A DNA stretch of 64,000 nucleotides from Bartonella vinsonii subsp. vinsonii (GCF_902825235.1 NZ_CADEAJ010000002.1:1-64000); one strand, 5' to 3'. Counted from the first letter of the stretch, positions 1 through 9,965 are shown. The notes: generated from the letters alone by a model not told the origin. Numbers and translations are program-made.

Positions 1-72
1 TTCTGTTTCTAGAGATGTTTCTCCTAGAAAATGGGTATCGAATGGTGTGTCTTCAGGAATGCGGGTTTCCAT
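1..72 (-). CDS. Partial unknown protein, N-terminal 24 residues
   Basis: An ATG on the minus strand at 72 is preceded by a strong AAGGAG ribosome-binding site eight bases upstream. The reading frame stays open to the window edge (begins METRIPEDTPFDTHF). Only 24 codons are visible, so I cannot assign a family. The good Shine-Dalgarno and open frame make a real gene likely. Confidence 0.5.
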   Translation of the reverse strand, partial: METRIPEDTPFDTHFLGETSLETE

Positions 73-780
73 GTTTTTATCTCCTTGAATGATGCTGAAG
101 ATAAAATGCTTCTTGACAGGTTATGTTCCCAAAGAGACAAATCAGTGCGAATGATGTACTCAAAATGGAGGAGAAAATCTGAATAACAGAAAGGAATGAT
201 CAGTTTTTTGGGGGGATATCAGGGATTTTTATGATGGGACCCTTATGGTGCAAGCTCTTCTTGCAAAATTCAGCTTTAGAGAGCTGTTGATGGAGCATTT
301 GCTTTTTTTGCGAGACGAATGTTCTGAAGGAAAGAAGTGAAGGGGGAATTGGGGGGCTATTTTATGAAATGATCTTAGTGCTTATTTTCGGAAATAATAT
401 ATTTTTACTTCTTGGAGAAAATCTTATAAAGGTTACACTTAGTCAGTTACATCTGGGAATGAAAAGCAAAATTCTGTAGCCATTGTTTTGATTTTTTTTA
501 CAGAGTTTTGAAGTGGGTATTTAGAGCAATTGAAAGTTCATTAAAGGGTGAAAGGTGGGGGGTGCAGTGTATTCCTATATCGCGTTGAGCTTGTGGTTAT
601 AAATTATAAGATTTTTTGTTATCAACAAGATGACAAAATATAAATTTTATTAAAAAAGCAAATCTTTTATATAAATCATCTATATATTACCTGTTTATAA
701 GTATAAAATAAAACTGTATTTATAAAATAGTAATATTAAGATAAATAAATTTTTTACAACTTGTAAAGTGTACTTTTCAA
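73..780. other. Intergenic region, no gene seen
   Basis: About 700 bases between a gene leaving to the left and the transporter starting at 781. The last 200 bases are very AT-rich and probably hold both promoters. I see no RNA gene, convincing terminator or conserved small ORF here. Confidence 0.5.
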
Positions 781-1977
781 ATGAGTCATAAATATACATT
801 GCCATTTATTATACTTATCGTCTTTTTATCAACAGGCGGTCTGATTTCTACAGATATTTTTCTTCCTGCACTTGGTGAAATGCGCCAATACTACCAAGTG
901 AGTGAATCTCAGATACAGAGTGCTGTAGCGATTTTTCTGTTTGCATTAGCTCTTGGACAGCTCATTTATGGTCCACTGAGTGACAATTTTGGACGTAAAA
1001 AAACACTACTATTTGGCTTGTTTTTATGGCTATTCACCACGATCAGTGTGATTTATACGGTTAATATTCACGCTTTTCTTGCTTTACGTTTTTTACAAGG
1101 TCTTGGAGCTTGTGCGGGGATTGTTTTAAGCCGTGCTATTATCAATGATTTGTTGGATAAAAAAGCAGCGGGAAAACTTTATTTAATTGTGTTCCCCTTT
1201 ATTGGGATGTCACCAGCACTTGCGCCGTTAGTGGGAGGGCTCTTATTACAAGCTTTTAATTGGCAAGCTACTTTTATCTTTTTAAGCTTTTTTATATTCT
1301 TAACCATTTTGCTCTGCTGTTTTATTCTAACGGAAACGTTGCCTTCTCAAAAGCGGCATCGTTTTTCTTTTATAGGATTTATGAAGGGTAGTTTAGGCGT
1401 TCTCAGAAACAAACAATTTATTTTTTATGCGCTCCTTCCGTGCTTTTCTTATGCAACCTATTTTGCTTACATTGTAGAGTCGCCTTTTTTACTCACCACT
1501 TTGGGTTTGCCACTGAAATATATTGGATATAGCTATATTGGTGTTTCTCTCCCCTATATTATAGGTAATCTCACAGCACGGTGGCTTTTTAAGCGAGAAT
1601 CTATGGAGAGAACGGTATGGCGTGGGTATATTATTTTTGTTATAGGGGGAGGGCTCTTTGCTCTGCAAATGTATGTAAGCCCATGGCCACTTGTGACGAG
1701 TTTTGCGGCTATCGCTGTTCTTACCTTTGCTAATGGTTTTTTATTGCCGTTAGGAACAGCATTGGCTATTTCTTCGCATCCTCAAGCAGCTGGGGCAGCT
1801 TCTGGTGTTATGGGCGCTTTACAATTAGGGAGTGCGGCGTTGAGTGCGGCGGTTATCGGAAAGATATCTGCACATAGTCCACGGGCTGTGGCAACTTTGT
1901 TGGCTCTCTGTTGTCTGCTAGGGTTTATAATTTATATTCGAAAAGCCCATCATTTTATGACTTCGGAAATGGACTGA
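781..1977 (+). CDS. MFS drug-resistance transporter, Bcr/CflA family
   Basis: A 398-residue inner-membrane protein with about 12 hydrophobic segments, the usual length for the Bcr/CflA (bicyclomycin resistance) branch of the major facilitator superfamily. The loop after the second helix carries the MFS motif A, G-Q-L-I-Y-G-P-L-S-D-N-F-G-R-K-K. The N-terminus (STDIFLPALGEM) is typical of the family. It would export drugs or metabolites by proton antiport; the substrate cannot be read from sequence. The gene stands alone, with non-coding DNA on both sides. The start ATG has only a weak ribosome-binding site but gives the expected first helix. Confidence 0.85.
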   Translation: MSHKYTLPFIILIVFLSTGGLISTDIFLPALGEMRQYYQVSESQIQSAVAIFLFALALGQLIYGPLSDNFGRKKTLLFGLFLWLFTTISVIYTVNIHAFLALRFLQGLGACAGIVLSRAIINDLLDKKAAGKLYLIVFPFIGMSPALAPLVGGLLLQAFNWQATFIFLSFFIFLTILLCCFILTETLPSQKRHRFSFIGFMKGSLGVLRNKQFIFYALLPCFSYATYFAYIVESPFLLTTLGLPLKYIGYSYIGVSLPYIIGNLTARWLFKRESMERTVWRGYIIFVIGGGLFALQMYVSPWPLVTSFAAIAVLTFANGFLLPLGTALAISSHPQAAGAASGVMGALQLGSAALSAAVIGKISAHSPRAVATLLALCCLLGFIIYIRKAHHFMTSEMD

Positions 1978-2264
1978 GTAGAATAGCAAGAGGGGGCATC
2001 ATGCGTAAATGTTTTGGTATTATTTTTCTTGAATGTAAGTAACCTTAGTTGAAAATTAATTCTTATTAAGCTGGTTGCATTGAAGGTATCTAAAATCTGC
2101 CGTAGCTTAACTTAATTTTGGTACAATTGATTATTCTTAGCAGTTTTACGGGGGGAAGTTTATGCATGATAGAGATCTATATTTTTAGGTTTTCATAGCT
2201 ATCCTCAGTGGGGATATTGCTGCTACAATCTGTATTTTGAAATAAAGTGGGGTGGAAATAAATA

Positions 2265-2996
2265 ATGAGCCTTCGTGTTGTCATTCTTTCTCCTGTGATG
2301 CCAATTTGGGATCATGGCGTTTTTTGTTCTTCATTTACAAAGCGATGTTTAGCAAAAGGATTCCAAATTACTTTACTCGATACCCTATCCCTTTTCCCCA
2401 CTCATTCTAGTTTTGGTAATAACTCTGCCTTGGGCATTTTACCTTTTATGATAGAGAAACTTGAAATATATTTTAGGGAGCCTTCAATTCTTGTCGGTTT
2501 TTCTATGGCTGGAATGTTAGTACAGATATTGGCTGCGCGACTTCCAAATATTCGAGCTGTGTTAGCCGTGAATGCACCAGGCTATCCAGATATGCTTTTG
2601 CAACGGCGCGTTGGGTATATTCTCAATTTCTTGAAAAATAAAGATTTATCAGGAGCTCTAGAAGCACTGAATGCTTTTATGCATCCTCGTGGAGTGATGA
2701 AGAAAAGAGCCTTATGGGAAATTCCCGAAGCGCAAAAAAGCATGGCCATTGAGCGTATGACAAAAGGATTTGAGTTCTTGTTGGGAATGGATGCTCGAAA
2801 TGAGATTATCAAGTACACCGGAAAGTTTTTAGCTTTGGTCGGTGAAAAATCGCAACTTGCAACCGTAGATAATCAAACACGAAGTCATTGTGTGAATCAT
2901 GAATATAAAATTGTTTCTGATGCGGGGACGCGTTTATGGGATGATAATCCTGCTATGACAAATGCAATCCTTGATGAATGGATAGAGAGATTATGA
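2265..2996 (+). CDS. Alpha/beta-hydrolase fold protein
   Basis: A 243-residue soluble protein with the nucleophile elbow G-F-S-M-A-G (Ser80) after a predicted beta strand (PSILV), as in alpha/beta-hydrolase esterases and BioH-like proteins. The acid and histidine of the triad are not clear by eye; the C-terminal half has a plausible DxxTR..H region. The stop codon overlaps the next start as ATGA, so it is translationally coupled to the dehydrogenase-CinA fusion and probably serves the same pathway. The substrate is unknown. Confidence 0.65.
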   Translation: MSLRVVILSPVMPIWDHGVFCSSFTKRCLAKGFQITLLDTLSLFPTHSSFGNNSALGILPFMIEKLEIYFREPSILVGFSMAGMLVQILAARLPNIRAVLAVNAPGYPDMLLQRRVGYILNFLKNKDLSGALEALNAFMHPRGVMKKRALWEIPEAQKSMAIERMTKGFEFLLGMDARNEIIKYTGKFLALVGEKSQLATVDNQTRSHCVNHEYKIVSDAGTRLWDDNPAMTNAILDEWIERL

Positions 2997-5161
2997 AAAA
3001 GAAAGTTCTTGTATTACCTGGTGATGGGGTAGGGCCAGAAGTTTGTGATACAGCACTGATGGTTTTAGAGCAATTTCAGTTACCGATTGAATTATCCTAT
3101 GGCGCTATTGGTTGGGAATGTTGGAAACAGGAAGGGGATCCTGTTCCTCAAGCGACTTGGCAAAAAATAACGGAAAGTGATGCTGTTTTGCTTGGTGCTG
3201 TGACTTGTTCAGGGAAAGAAGCTGCTTTAAAGAAGCTTGCACCACATTTAAGGGAGAGGCAACTTCCCTACGTTTCTCCTGTTGTTCAGCTTCGCCAAAA
3301 GTTAGGCTTGTTTGCGAATATACGACCTGTAAGATATATTGTTGGTTCAAAAAGACCTTTTCATTTTTGTGTTATCAGGGAAAATAGCGAAGGTCTCTAT
3401 GCGGGGCTTGATTTTTGCGGTGTCTCTCCTGAAACAGCGACATGGTTAAAGCATCCCAATTTGACAAAATATGGTCTTGAAGAGGCCGCATGGACAGTGC
3501 GGTTGCAGACACGTTTTGGTTTAGAGCGGTTGTTTGAATATGCTTTTTCTTATGCACAGAGACACGGTTTTAAGCGGGTTACTTTTGTTGATAAGCCAAA
3601 TGTCATGAGAGAAAGTGGTCAATTTGCTCAAGAAATTTTTGAGAAAGTTGCTCAAAATTATTCCGAAATTGAAGCAGATATTCACAATGTTGATGCGGTT
3701 GCTTTATGGATTGTCACAAAACCAGAGCAGTTTGGTGTGATTGTTGCTGAAAATATGTTTGGTGATATTCTCTCTGATCTTGGTGCTGGAGTCATGGGTG
3801 GATTGGGATTGGCACCAAGTGCAAATGTGGGAAGCAAGATTGCCTATTTTGAGCCTGTTCATGGCAGTGCACCACGTATTGCTGGGCAGAATAAAGCTAA
3901 TCCTTCTGCCATGCTTTATACGACAGCCTTACTCTTGGAACATTTAGGTTTTCAGGATGCAGCACAACAACTGTCTGAGAGTGTTGATCAGGTTATTCGC
4001 GCTGGGAAAACTGTAACTTATGATTTGGGAGGTTTAGCCACCACGCGTCAAATGGCTGAAGCTGTTCTTCATTCTCTTGTAAATCCTATCTCTGTTTGTC
4101 GAGCGGCCATTATTACGGTTGGTGATGAACTTCTTTCAGGACAATATCTGAATACGAATTTGCAGGATTTGAGTCAAAGCTTGAACAAGAGAAATATTCA
4201 AGTGACACGTCATTTTGTTTGCGCCGATCAATTACAGCAAATAAGTGAGACGGTGATTGCGTGTCTTGGACAAGAAGATCTCATTATTATCAGTGGGGGA
4301 TTAGGACCAACATCTGACGATAAAACGCGTGATGCGATTGCTCAAGCTGTGCAAAAGCCTTTGGTTCATCATGAAGCGGTTTGGCAAACGATAAAAGGTC
4401 AATTGCAACGATTAGGAATTGCGCCGGATAGCAATAATGCGCGTCAAGCATTATTTCCTGAGACGGCAAAAGTCCTTGATAACCCTACTGGGACAGCACC
4501 TGGTTTTACCCTCTCCTGTAGTGGGAGTTCTCTTGTGGTTTTGCCTGGTCCTCCCACGCAGGCTCTTTCACTTTTAGAACATTATTTAGAACACGGTGAG
4601 AAGAAGTATCCTGCTGTATCACGCGCTCAATATGCGTGGACTTTGATTGGAGTTGATGAAAGTACAATTGCGCATTGGGTTGATGGTCATTTCGCCAATG
4701 AACCATTTGAACGGCATTTTTTATGGAAAAGTCCTTATGTTCTTGTGCAACTGGTTGGTCATTCATCAGCGCCTTTGGCACAGCATTTAATCGAAGAATT
4801 TGAAAATCATTTTCGTCCATATTTGGTTGGTGCAGAAATTACCACTGCTCGCCAACAATTAGCGATGCATGCAGAAGTTCATTGGTCGGCAAATGATCCC
4901 ATGCTTTTAAAATATTTTCACCCCATAGAAAAAAGCGCAAAGATGATTCCGCAGCTTGAGGTTGAGGTTAGTTTATCACCTTCTTTGGAGGTCTTAGAAA
5001 ACCAAAAAGAAAGCCTTGGACATGCTACAATGACTGTACGAATTGACGGGTATGGTGATGATCATATTACTTTTCCCTATACGCGACCGCTGTTGGGGGT
5101 GGTTTTACCGGAATATGCAGCTTGGTCGGTTTTAAAAAGATATTTGAAAGTAGAAGATTAA
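2993..5161 (+). CDS. Fusion: isocitrate/isopropylmalate-type dehydrogenase + CinA-like domain
   Basis: Two families in one 722-residue frame. Residues 1 to about 355 are a beta-decarboxylating dehydrogenase: GDGVGPEV near the start, LRQKLGLFANIRPVR, RENSEGLYAG, the metal-site region around NMFGDILSDLGAG, and the NAD-site HGSAPRIAGQNKANP. The RENSEGLYAG loop is closer to isocitrate/homoisocitrate/tartrate enzymes than to LeuB. From about 365 on it matches the CinA N-terminal (MoCF-like) domain: VGDELLSGQYLNTN, SGGLGPTSDDKTRDA, GTAPGF and LPGPP. Start chosen at the ATG inside the ATGA overlap with the preceding gene; an ATG 15 bases upstream lacks a better ribosome-binding site. What the fusion achieves is unknown. 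Confidence 0.8.
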   Translation: MKKKVLVLPGDGVGPEVCDTALMVLEQFQLPIELSYGAIGWECWKQEGDPVPQATWQKITESDAVLLGAVTCSGKEAALKKLAPHLRERQLPYVSPVVQLRQKLGLFANIRPVRYIVGSKRPFHFCVIRENSEGLYAGLDFCGVSPETATWLKHPNLTKYGLEEAAWTVRLQTRFGLERLFEYAFSYAQRHGFKRVTFVDKPNVMRESGQFAQEIFEKVAQNYSEIEADIHNVDAVALWIVTKPEQFGVIVAENMFGDILSDLGAGVMGGLGLAPSANVGSKIAYFEPVHGSAPRIAGQNKANPSAMLYTTALLLEHLGFQDAAQQLSESVDQVIRAGKTVTYDLGGLATTRQMAEAVLHSLVNPISVCRAAIITVGDELLSGQYLNTNLQDLSQSLNKRNIQVTRHFVCADQLQQISETVIACLGQEDLIIISGGLGPTSDDKTRDAIAQAVQKPLVHHEAVWQTIKGQLQRLGIAPDSNNARQALFPETAKVLDNPTGTAPGFTLSCSGSSLVVLPGPPTQALSLLEHYLEHGEKKYPAVSRAQYAWTLIGVDESTIAHWVDGHFANEPFERHFLWKSPYVLVQLVGHSSAPLAQHLIEEFENHFRPYLVGAEITTARQQLAMHAEVHWSANDPMLLKYFHPIEKSAKMIPQLEVEVSLSPSLEVLENQKESLGHATMTVRIDGYGDDHITFPYTRPLLGVVLPEYAAWSVLKRYLKVED

Positions 5162-5994
5162 AACTGATATTCTGTGGGGGTGTGAAAGCACTAACTCAAT
5201 CTTTGCTTTTACTTAAAGTTAAGACAGTGTTGTTTTGATGTTTGAGATCGGTTGTATTGACTAACTTGTTTTCTTTGATCTTAGATAATAGCAAAATGGG
5301 GTTGAATAAATAGAAAATATTTTATTCTGAACAGTTTGGCAGAACAATACGGATATTATTATTCAGATTTTGTTTGGGATATTGTTGATGCTAGCAATTC
5401 TATCTTACTTTTTTGCAACAAATATTTATACAGTTTAGGCTAAAAATCACATGCCTATATGCGTATGGGGAGAATTATTATTGCATGATAAAATTGCAAT
5501 GCTTCATGGCGTTTGTTTTTAGTTCAGGGAAAAAATCTCGACACATATTGTTTGAGAGATGAAAAATATCTTTTCAGAGGATAGCAAAATATTGTTCATT
5601 TTTCTGACAATAAATTGCCATAAAATAACAGTATTTTCCAAGACTGTTATGATCGAGCATAATGGGTAGGCATTGCTTCTTATGAGTGGTGGTCTCTCAC
5701 TGTTACTCAAGTGCATAAAAAGAATTGTTTTGTGTGCGAGATACAAAGGAATATTCTTTCAGCGGTTTTGCTATGTTCTTCTTGGTTTCTTGATGGGCAA
5801 TTTTCAGGCATGTTTGAAAATGCATCATTCATTGTTAAGTAAGAGCTTTTTTACTGAGTGAATTTTTAAAGTATTATTCTTAGTATTTGAGTGTTTGAAT
5901 ATAAAAAATTTTCAAAAGTTGCTCAGCACTCGTTTTGTATACTGTCTCTTATAATGTGCGGTGGTACTTGTGAATGAAAAAAGGAAGGATTTCT
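5162..5994. other. Intergenic region, no gene supported
   Basis: About 830 AT-rich bases. Short open frames exist on both strands but none has a ribosome-binding site, codon pattern or recognisable product. No tRNA or clear terminator was seen. Confidence 0.45.
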
Positions 5995-6948
5995 ATGTAT
6001 CAGATTGATTACAACAGTTATCGTTCTGTTAAGAGCTTTAATCGTCGTGTTCGTTTTCTTGTAATGCATTATACTTCACTGAATTTTAAAGAGTCGGTTA
6101 TGGCTCTTACAGGGGAAAAGGTTAGTGCACACTATCTTGTTCCTGATCCTTCAGAGCAGACGTATCTTGAGGCAGGATTTAGGGATATGCGTATCTTTAA
6201 TCTGGTGGATGAAAATGAGCGTGCATGGCATGCAGGTGTCAGTTCATGGGCTGGGCATAGTAATTTAAATGATACATCTATTGGAATTGAAATAGTTAAT
6301 TTAGCAACTGGTCCTTCTGTTTCTTCAGACAAGACCTATGTTGAAACATCTTTAAAGGATGGGCGCGTTTTAAATCCAGTTCCTAAAGATGAAAATGAAT
6401 TACAGGTTGGTTCATGGACTGAAAACAGGCATGTGAGCAGTACAGTTTTGCCTCTTGAGAACGATCATTTTTTTACTTGTCAGAATGAGGGGTTGATATT
6501 TCCTCCTTATAATCCAACGCAAATTGATGCAGTTAAGGAGCTTGCGTTGAATATTCTTCAACGATATCCAGATATTACGCCAACCGATGTTGTTGGACAC
6601 AGTGATATTGCCATTGGAAGAAAAATTGATCCAGGGGCTGCTTTCCCGTGGAAAGAACTTTATACGGCAGGGATAGGGGCATGGTATGATGATGAACAAA
6701 AGCATCACTATCAGGAGCAGTTTTGTAAGAGTTTGCCATCCAAAGAAGATGTTTTGGCTCAGTTGAAATGTTATGGGTACGACATTTCTATCGCATGTAG
6801 CGAAATTGGATATAAAAATTTGATCCGAGCTTTTCAGCTTCATTTTCGTCAAGAGAATTATGATGGAATTCTGGATGTTGAAACTGCAGCAATTCTCTAT
6901 GCTTTGGTAGATAAGTATTTCCCATCGGAATTATCCAGTTTATCTTAA
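5995..6948 (+). CDS. N-acetylmuramoyl-L-alanine amidase, AmpD-like, with peptidoglycan-binding domain
   Basis: A 317-residue protein of the amidase_2 family. It cleaves the bond between muramic acid and the stem peptide, in cell-wall recycling or remodelling. Zinc ligands are readable: His25 (MHYTS), His202 (VVGHSDIA) and Asp212, with Lys210 in the GRKIDPG motif. A C-terminal region of about 80 residues resembles a PG_binding_1 domain (LIRAFQLHFRQ.NYDGILDVETAAIL). No signal peptide is visible. Between the IGIEIVN strand and FPPYNPTQ there is about 70 extra residues compared with short AmpD proteins. Start placed at the ATG behind GGAAGGA; an ATG 21 bases upstream is possible. Confidence 0.85.
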   Translation: MYQIDYNSYRSVKSFNRRVRFLVMHYTSLNFKESVMALTGEKVSAHYLVPDPSEQTYLEAGFRDMRIFNLVDENERAWHAGVSSWAGHSNLNDTSIGIEIVNLATGPSVSSDKTYVETSLKDGRVLNPVPKDENELQVGSWTENRHVSSTVLPLENDHFFTCQNEGLIFPPYNPTQIDAVKELALNILQRYPDITPTDVVGHSDIAIGRKIDPGAAFPWKELYTAGIGAWYDDEQKHHYQEQFCKSLPSKEDVLAQLKCYGYDISIACSEIGYKNLIRAFQLHFRQENYDGILDVETAAILYALVDKYFPSELSSLS

Positions 6949-7850
6949 TTTTAAAGAGAGGGAGTTATTGCAATATAGGTTTTCTTAACGGAGTTTTTTG
7001 GCTTTCTGCCGATTAAGCTCTTGTGAAAGAGAGAAATTGTGATTGTTTCGGCAATAAAATGATCTTGCAAAAGAATGAATGAAACAAGAAAAAAGTGATG
7101 CGGTTTTGAGGGATGAGCTAAAAAAATCTGCTTTCTCAATTCTTTACGCATTACTTACCTGTAAAATTGGCTTTAAGAAATATTGTTTGGAATTTAAAAA
7201 CAAATGATACAGTGGCAGTGTGAATGTATGCACACAAGATAGGCAAGGAGCGTATAAAATTAGAGTATTGTGCGCAGGAAAATGTGCTACTCAAGAGCTT
7301 GTGTAGAAGAAGAGATGCTTGAGAATGAATTTATATCCACAATATCTGATGCAAAAAAAGTACGAATTATGTGTATTGTGCTTGTAGTGTGCAAGTAAAG
7401 CTTAACAATAATTGAAATAAAAGAGTAAGTGAAGCATACATAGGACTTTAAATATAAGTGGAATGTTTTTAGTTTTTTTAATGTATATTGTTTTTGCTCT
7501 TGGGGGAATGTTTTCTGCTTATCCAAAATTACTGAAATTCTCCAGAACCTTGTGATGCATTTTAGGTTAGCCATTTTTGTTGAGAGCATTGCTGCAATTC
7601 ATTGTCTAACACGTTTAAGAGATATCTCACTCATTTTTAATTGCTTTTGAGGATATCTAGACAATTTGATAACAAATTACCTTGGATAAAAATCTGTGTT
7701 CTTTGAATTGAATGTGCAAGATTTGTGAAGGTACTTATCAGTCTTTATCTGATTTATTTGCTTGGAATATTAAGCAGCTTTTTGCGAGGGTAGTAGTCAA
7801 TAAATATTATGAGATGGTGTTTTGAGCATCACAGAGAGCTTCAAAAACAA
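6949..7850. other. Intergenic region, no gene supported
   Basis: About 900 AT-rich bases between the amidase and the porin terminator. A 100-codon minus-strand frame at 7287-7589 has low-complexity hydrophobic content and no ribosome-binding site; I do not accept it. Nothing else is recognisable. Confidence 0.45.
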
Positions 7851-7880
7851 AAAAACTGGCAACACACGTTGCCAGTTTTT
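7851..7880 (-). terminator. Bidirectional intrinsic terminator after the porin
   Basis: A perfect 13-bp inverted repeat (AAAAACTGGCAAC / GTTGCCAGTTTTT) with a four-base ACAC loop. The T-rich arm makes it a Rho-independent terminator read from either side. It lies 20 bases past the porin stop. Confidence 0.9.
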
Positions 7881-7900
7881 AAAAGTATCATCTAAGAAGA

Positions 7901-9118
7901 TTAGAATGAGCGCTGGAAGCGAATCATACCTTGTAAAGCACTTTTTCCTTTCAGGGCATGTGTATGTGCAACGTCATTTGCGCCCTTAAGAGTGCGATCA
8001 TCATTCCAAGAAACATAAGTCAATTCAGGCGTAATTACAAAGCCCGGAACCAACGTGTAGGCAATATTTACAGAAGTTGCAAAAGTTTTTACAGCGCTAT
8101 AAGAAACTTGAGCGTTCAAATCTGCTTTTGGAGTAAGCTTGTAAGTTGCACCAGCCCAAGCGGCCCATTTGCCTCCCCAATTTGCATAAATCGTTGTGTT
8201 CTGTCGTGATAGAACGTTGTTTTCATCCTTTGTATAGTAATCGATGCTGTTTTTATAGCCACCCATTACCCATAGGTTCAAACGATCGTTGACATTGAAA
8301 TCCATGCGCACTTTCGCTGCCCATTTTTTGTAATAAGCATCGTAAGCTGCTACTGTTGAAAAACCACCCCATTTTTGCATAAACTTCATACCCAAAACGA
8401 TATTGGGAGTGTATTTTTTTATTCTTTTACTTGGAAGACCATCTACAGGAACATCAACGATTTTATCATCTTTATCTATGTAATAATATGTATTATTGTC
8501 GGAGTTTACCTTATCAGTATAAGGATCATCAGCATTGCCTATTTCAGCTCCGATAATAGCAGAAAATCCGGTGTCACCACTAAAGGTGTAAGAAATAAAA
8601 TTGGTGCGTGTTACACCTGCTGGTGCGATACTGTCATCGTTCAGAACGTTTCCATAACCACCAGTCCAACTGTTAAAGATTGTATCATCAAGACCTACAC
8701 GAAAACCACCAAGTTCAATGTAAGCAGCTGCAAGTTTTGCACCAGCATTGTCTCTCCCATTGTTCCAGTTAGAGAAAATACGTGCATAGGAACGAAGTGT
8801 TCCCAATTCGGTTTCAGAAGCAGCTTGGAAAACAAGGGTCAATCGTGATGACGCACCGTAGGTTTTTCTTTTTGCAGCTAATTCAGCGTCTGTTGTTGCA
8901 TCTACGTTATCACCACCCACAAAATCAGCGCGAACATTTCCTGACAAACGCATGCATGTCTCTGTTCCAGGGATATAGAAATATCCTTTACCATATGCAT
9001 CGCAAACGCGAATATATTCTACAGGCTCTGGTTCTGCAATTGGTTTTGGAGCTGCTTGTGCTCCAGAAATTGCTAAACAAGCTGCTGTAGAGCTCAAAAA
9101 GAGGGATTTAATATTCAT
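7901..9118 (-). CDS. Outer-membrane porin, Omp2b/Omp43 family
   Basis: A 405-residue precursor with a signal peptide ending AISGAQA. The next stretch is characteristic of Rhizobiales porins: P..EPVEYIRVCDAYG.GYFYIPGTETCMRLSG.VR.D. The C-terminus ends in an aromatic (RFQRSF), as beta-barrel proteins do, and the body alternates polar and aromatic residues as expected for a 16-strand trimeric porin. In Bartonella the Omp43 type is a major surface protein reported to bind host cells. The ribosome-binding site GGAGA lies just upstream of the ATG. It is a single transcription unit with its own terminator. Confidence 0.9.
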   Translation of the reverse strand: MNIKSLFLSSTAACLAISGAQAAPKPIAEPEPVEYIRVCDAYGKGYFYIPGTETCMRLSGNVRADFVGGDNVDATTDAELAAKRKTYGASSRLTLVFQAASETELGTLRSYARIFSNWNNGRDNAGAKLAAAYIELGGFRVGLDDTIFNSWTGGYGNVLNDDSIAPAGVTRTNFISYTFSGDTGFSAIIGAEIGNADDPYTDKVNSDNNTYYYIDKDDKIVDVPVDGLPSKRIKKYTPNIVLGMKFMQKWGGFSTVAAYDAYYKKWAAKVRMDFNVNDRLNLWVMGGYKNSIDYYTKDENNVLSRQNTTIYANWGGKWAAWAGATYKLTPKADLNAQVSYSAVKTFATSVNIAYTLVPGFVITPELTYVSWNDDRTLKGANDVAHTHALKGKSALQGMIRFQRSF

Positions 9119-9422
9119 ACTGGATCTCCAATGAAAGGTCGTTTATTCTTCGTTAGGAATATTATTTGCTTAACTTATTAGAGGCAAAAATACGCGATAC
9201 TTGAATTCTAGCTATACTGATCTTTTTTCAATATACAAATATGAAATCACCTTTTTGAAGGATATTCATGTACTATTCAGGGAAATGTGGTAAAAAAAGC
9301 ACAATTTTTGTTTTGTTAACTTTTTGTCCTCTTGGATCAATAAACAAGAAAAATCTTAGATATTTTTGAAAAAAATAGAAAATGTCTTGAACTTTCTGTT
9401 GATACCCTTTATGCACTCCGTT
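9119..9422. promoter_or_regulatory. Porin upstream region
   Basis: About 300 bases between the divergent porin start and tRNA-Ser. It is AT-rich and must contain the porin promoter and long 5' leader, and the tRNA promoter. I cannot place either with confidence. Confidence 0.35.
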
Positions 9423-9513
9423 GGAGAGGTGGCCGAGTGGTCGAAGGCGCTCCCCTGCTAAGGGAGTAGGGCTCAAAAGGCTCTCGAGAGTTCGAATCTC
9501 TTCCTCTCCGCCA
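9423..9513 (+). tRNA. tRNA-Ser(GCU)
   Basis: A 91-base class II tRNA starting GGAGAGGTGGCCGAG and ending CTCTCCGCCA. The anticodon stem-loop is CTCCC-CTGCTAA-GGGAG, so the anticodon is GCT. A long variable arm, the TTCGAATC T-loop and an encoded CCA end are present. The DNA just downstream holds a decayed integrase, showing that this tRNA has served as an integration site. Confidence 0.97.
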
Positions 9514-9579
9514 TTTTCAATAAAATTAATAGTTATATAAAAGTTCGGGAATTTTGATTCCTTTAACTTATTTTTTTGT

Positions 9580-9965
9580 CTACCTCGAACCTTTTTGAAG
9601 CTTTTGTATTGCTTCTATTGCTAGCTGTGTTGTATTTGCTGTTTTGGTATAAAGTGATGCCATTTTATCTTCTGTCTAGCCCAAAAGCGCTTTCATTTGT
9701 GAAACTGTAGCACCAGAATTGTCCTGCACGAGTTGCTGCTAACTTTCTCAATCCATAGGCTGTTTTTTTATATCCACTGTATTACATGCATCACAAAATA
9801 AGTTTTCAAAACTTTCTTTAACGAGCTTATTTTTGCTTTTCCGCAAATAAATGTTTCATCTCCAATAGGACCAATTTTAAAGTTTTCTACGCAAATGAAA
9901 TCTCAAGAGGGGTATCTGGTTTAGATCTTGTGGGATGTCTCTCTGTAACTTTAAAAGTGTAGTTT
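9580..9965 (-). pseudogene. Tyrosine integrase remnant next to tRNA-Ser
   Basis: Minus-strand translation in shifting frames recovers the C-terminal half of a tyrosine recombinase. In order: PIGDETFICG, K..KNKLVKESFENLFCDACN, AYGLRKLAATRAG, SGATVSQMKALLG, then TEDKMASLYTKTAN and QLAIEAIQKLQKGSR with a TAG stop at 9580-9582. An in-frame TAG breaks the LLG-TED join and at least one single-base shift separates the RKLAATRAG block. The tyrosine of SLYTKTA is still encoded. This is a dead relic of an older element that used tRNA-Ser; its N-terminal half is gone or unreadable toward 10,590. Confidence 0.8.

Noticed and set aside
7287..7589. 100-codon minus-strand ORF between amidase and porin
   Set aside because: AT-driven composition, no ribosome-binding site, no recognisable product.
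8375..8848. 157-codon plus-strand ORF inside the porin
   Set aside because: Mirror frame of the porin gene; the porin has a signal peptide, family motifs and its own terminator.
9423..9513. tRNA-Ser as the attachment site of the present prophage
   Set aside because: No copy of its 3' end is seen at the right boundary, whereas a 16-bp tRNA-Leu 3' end repeat bounds the prophage exactly.
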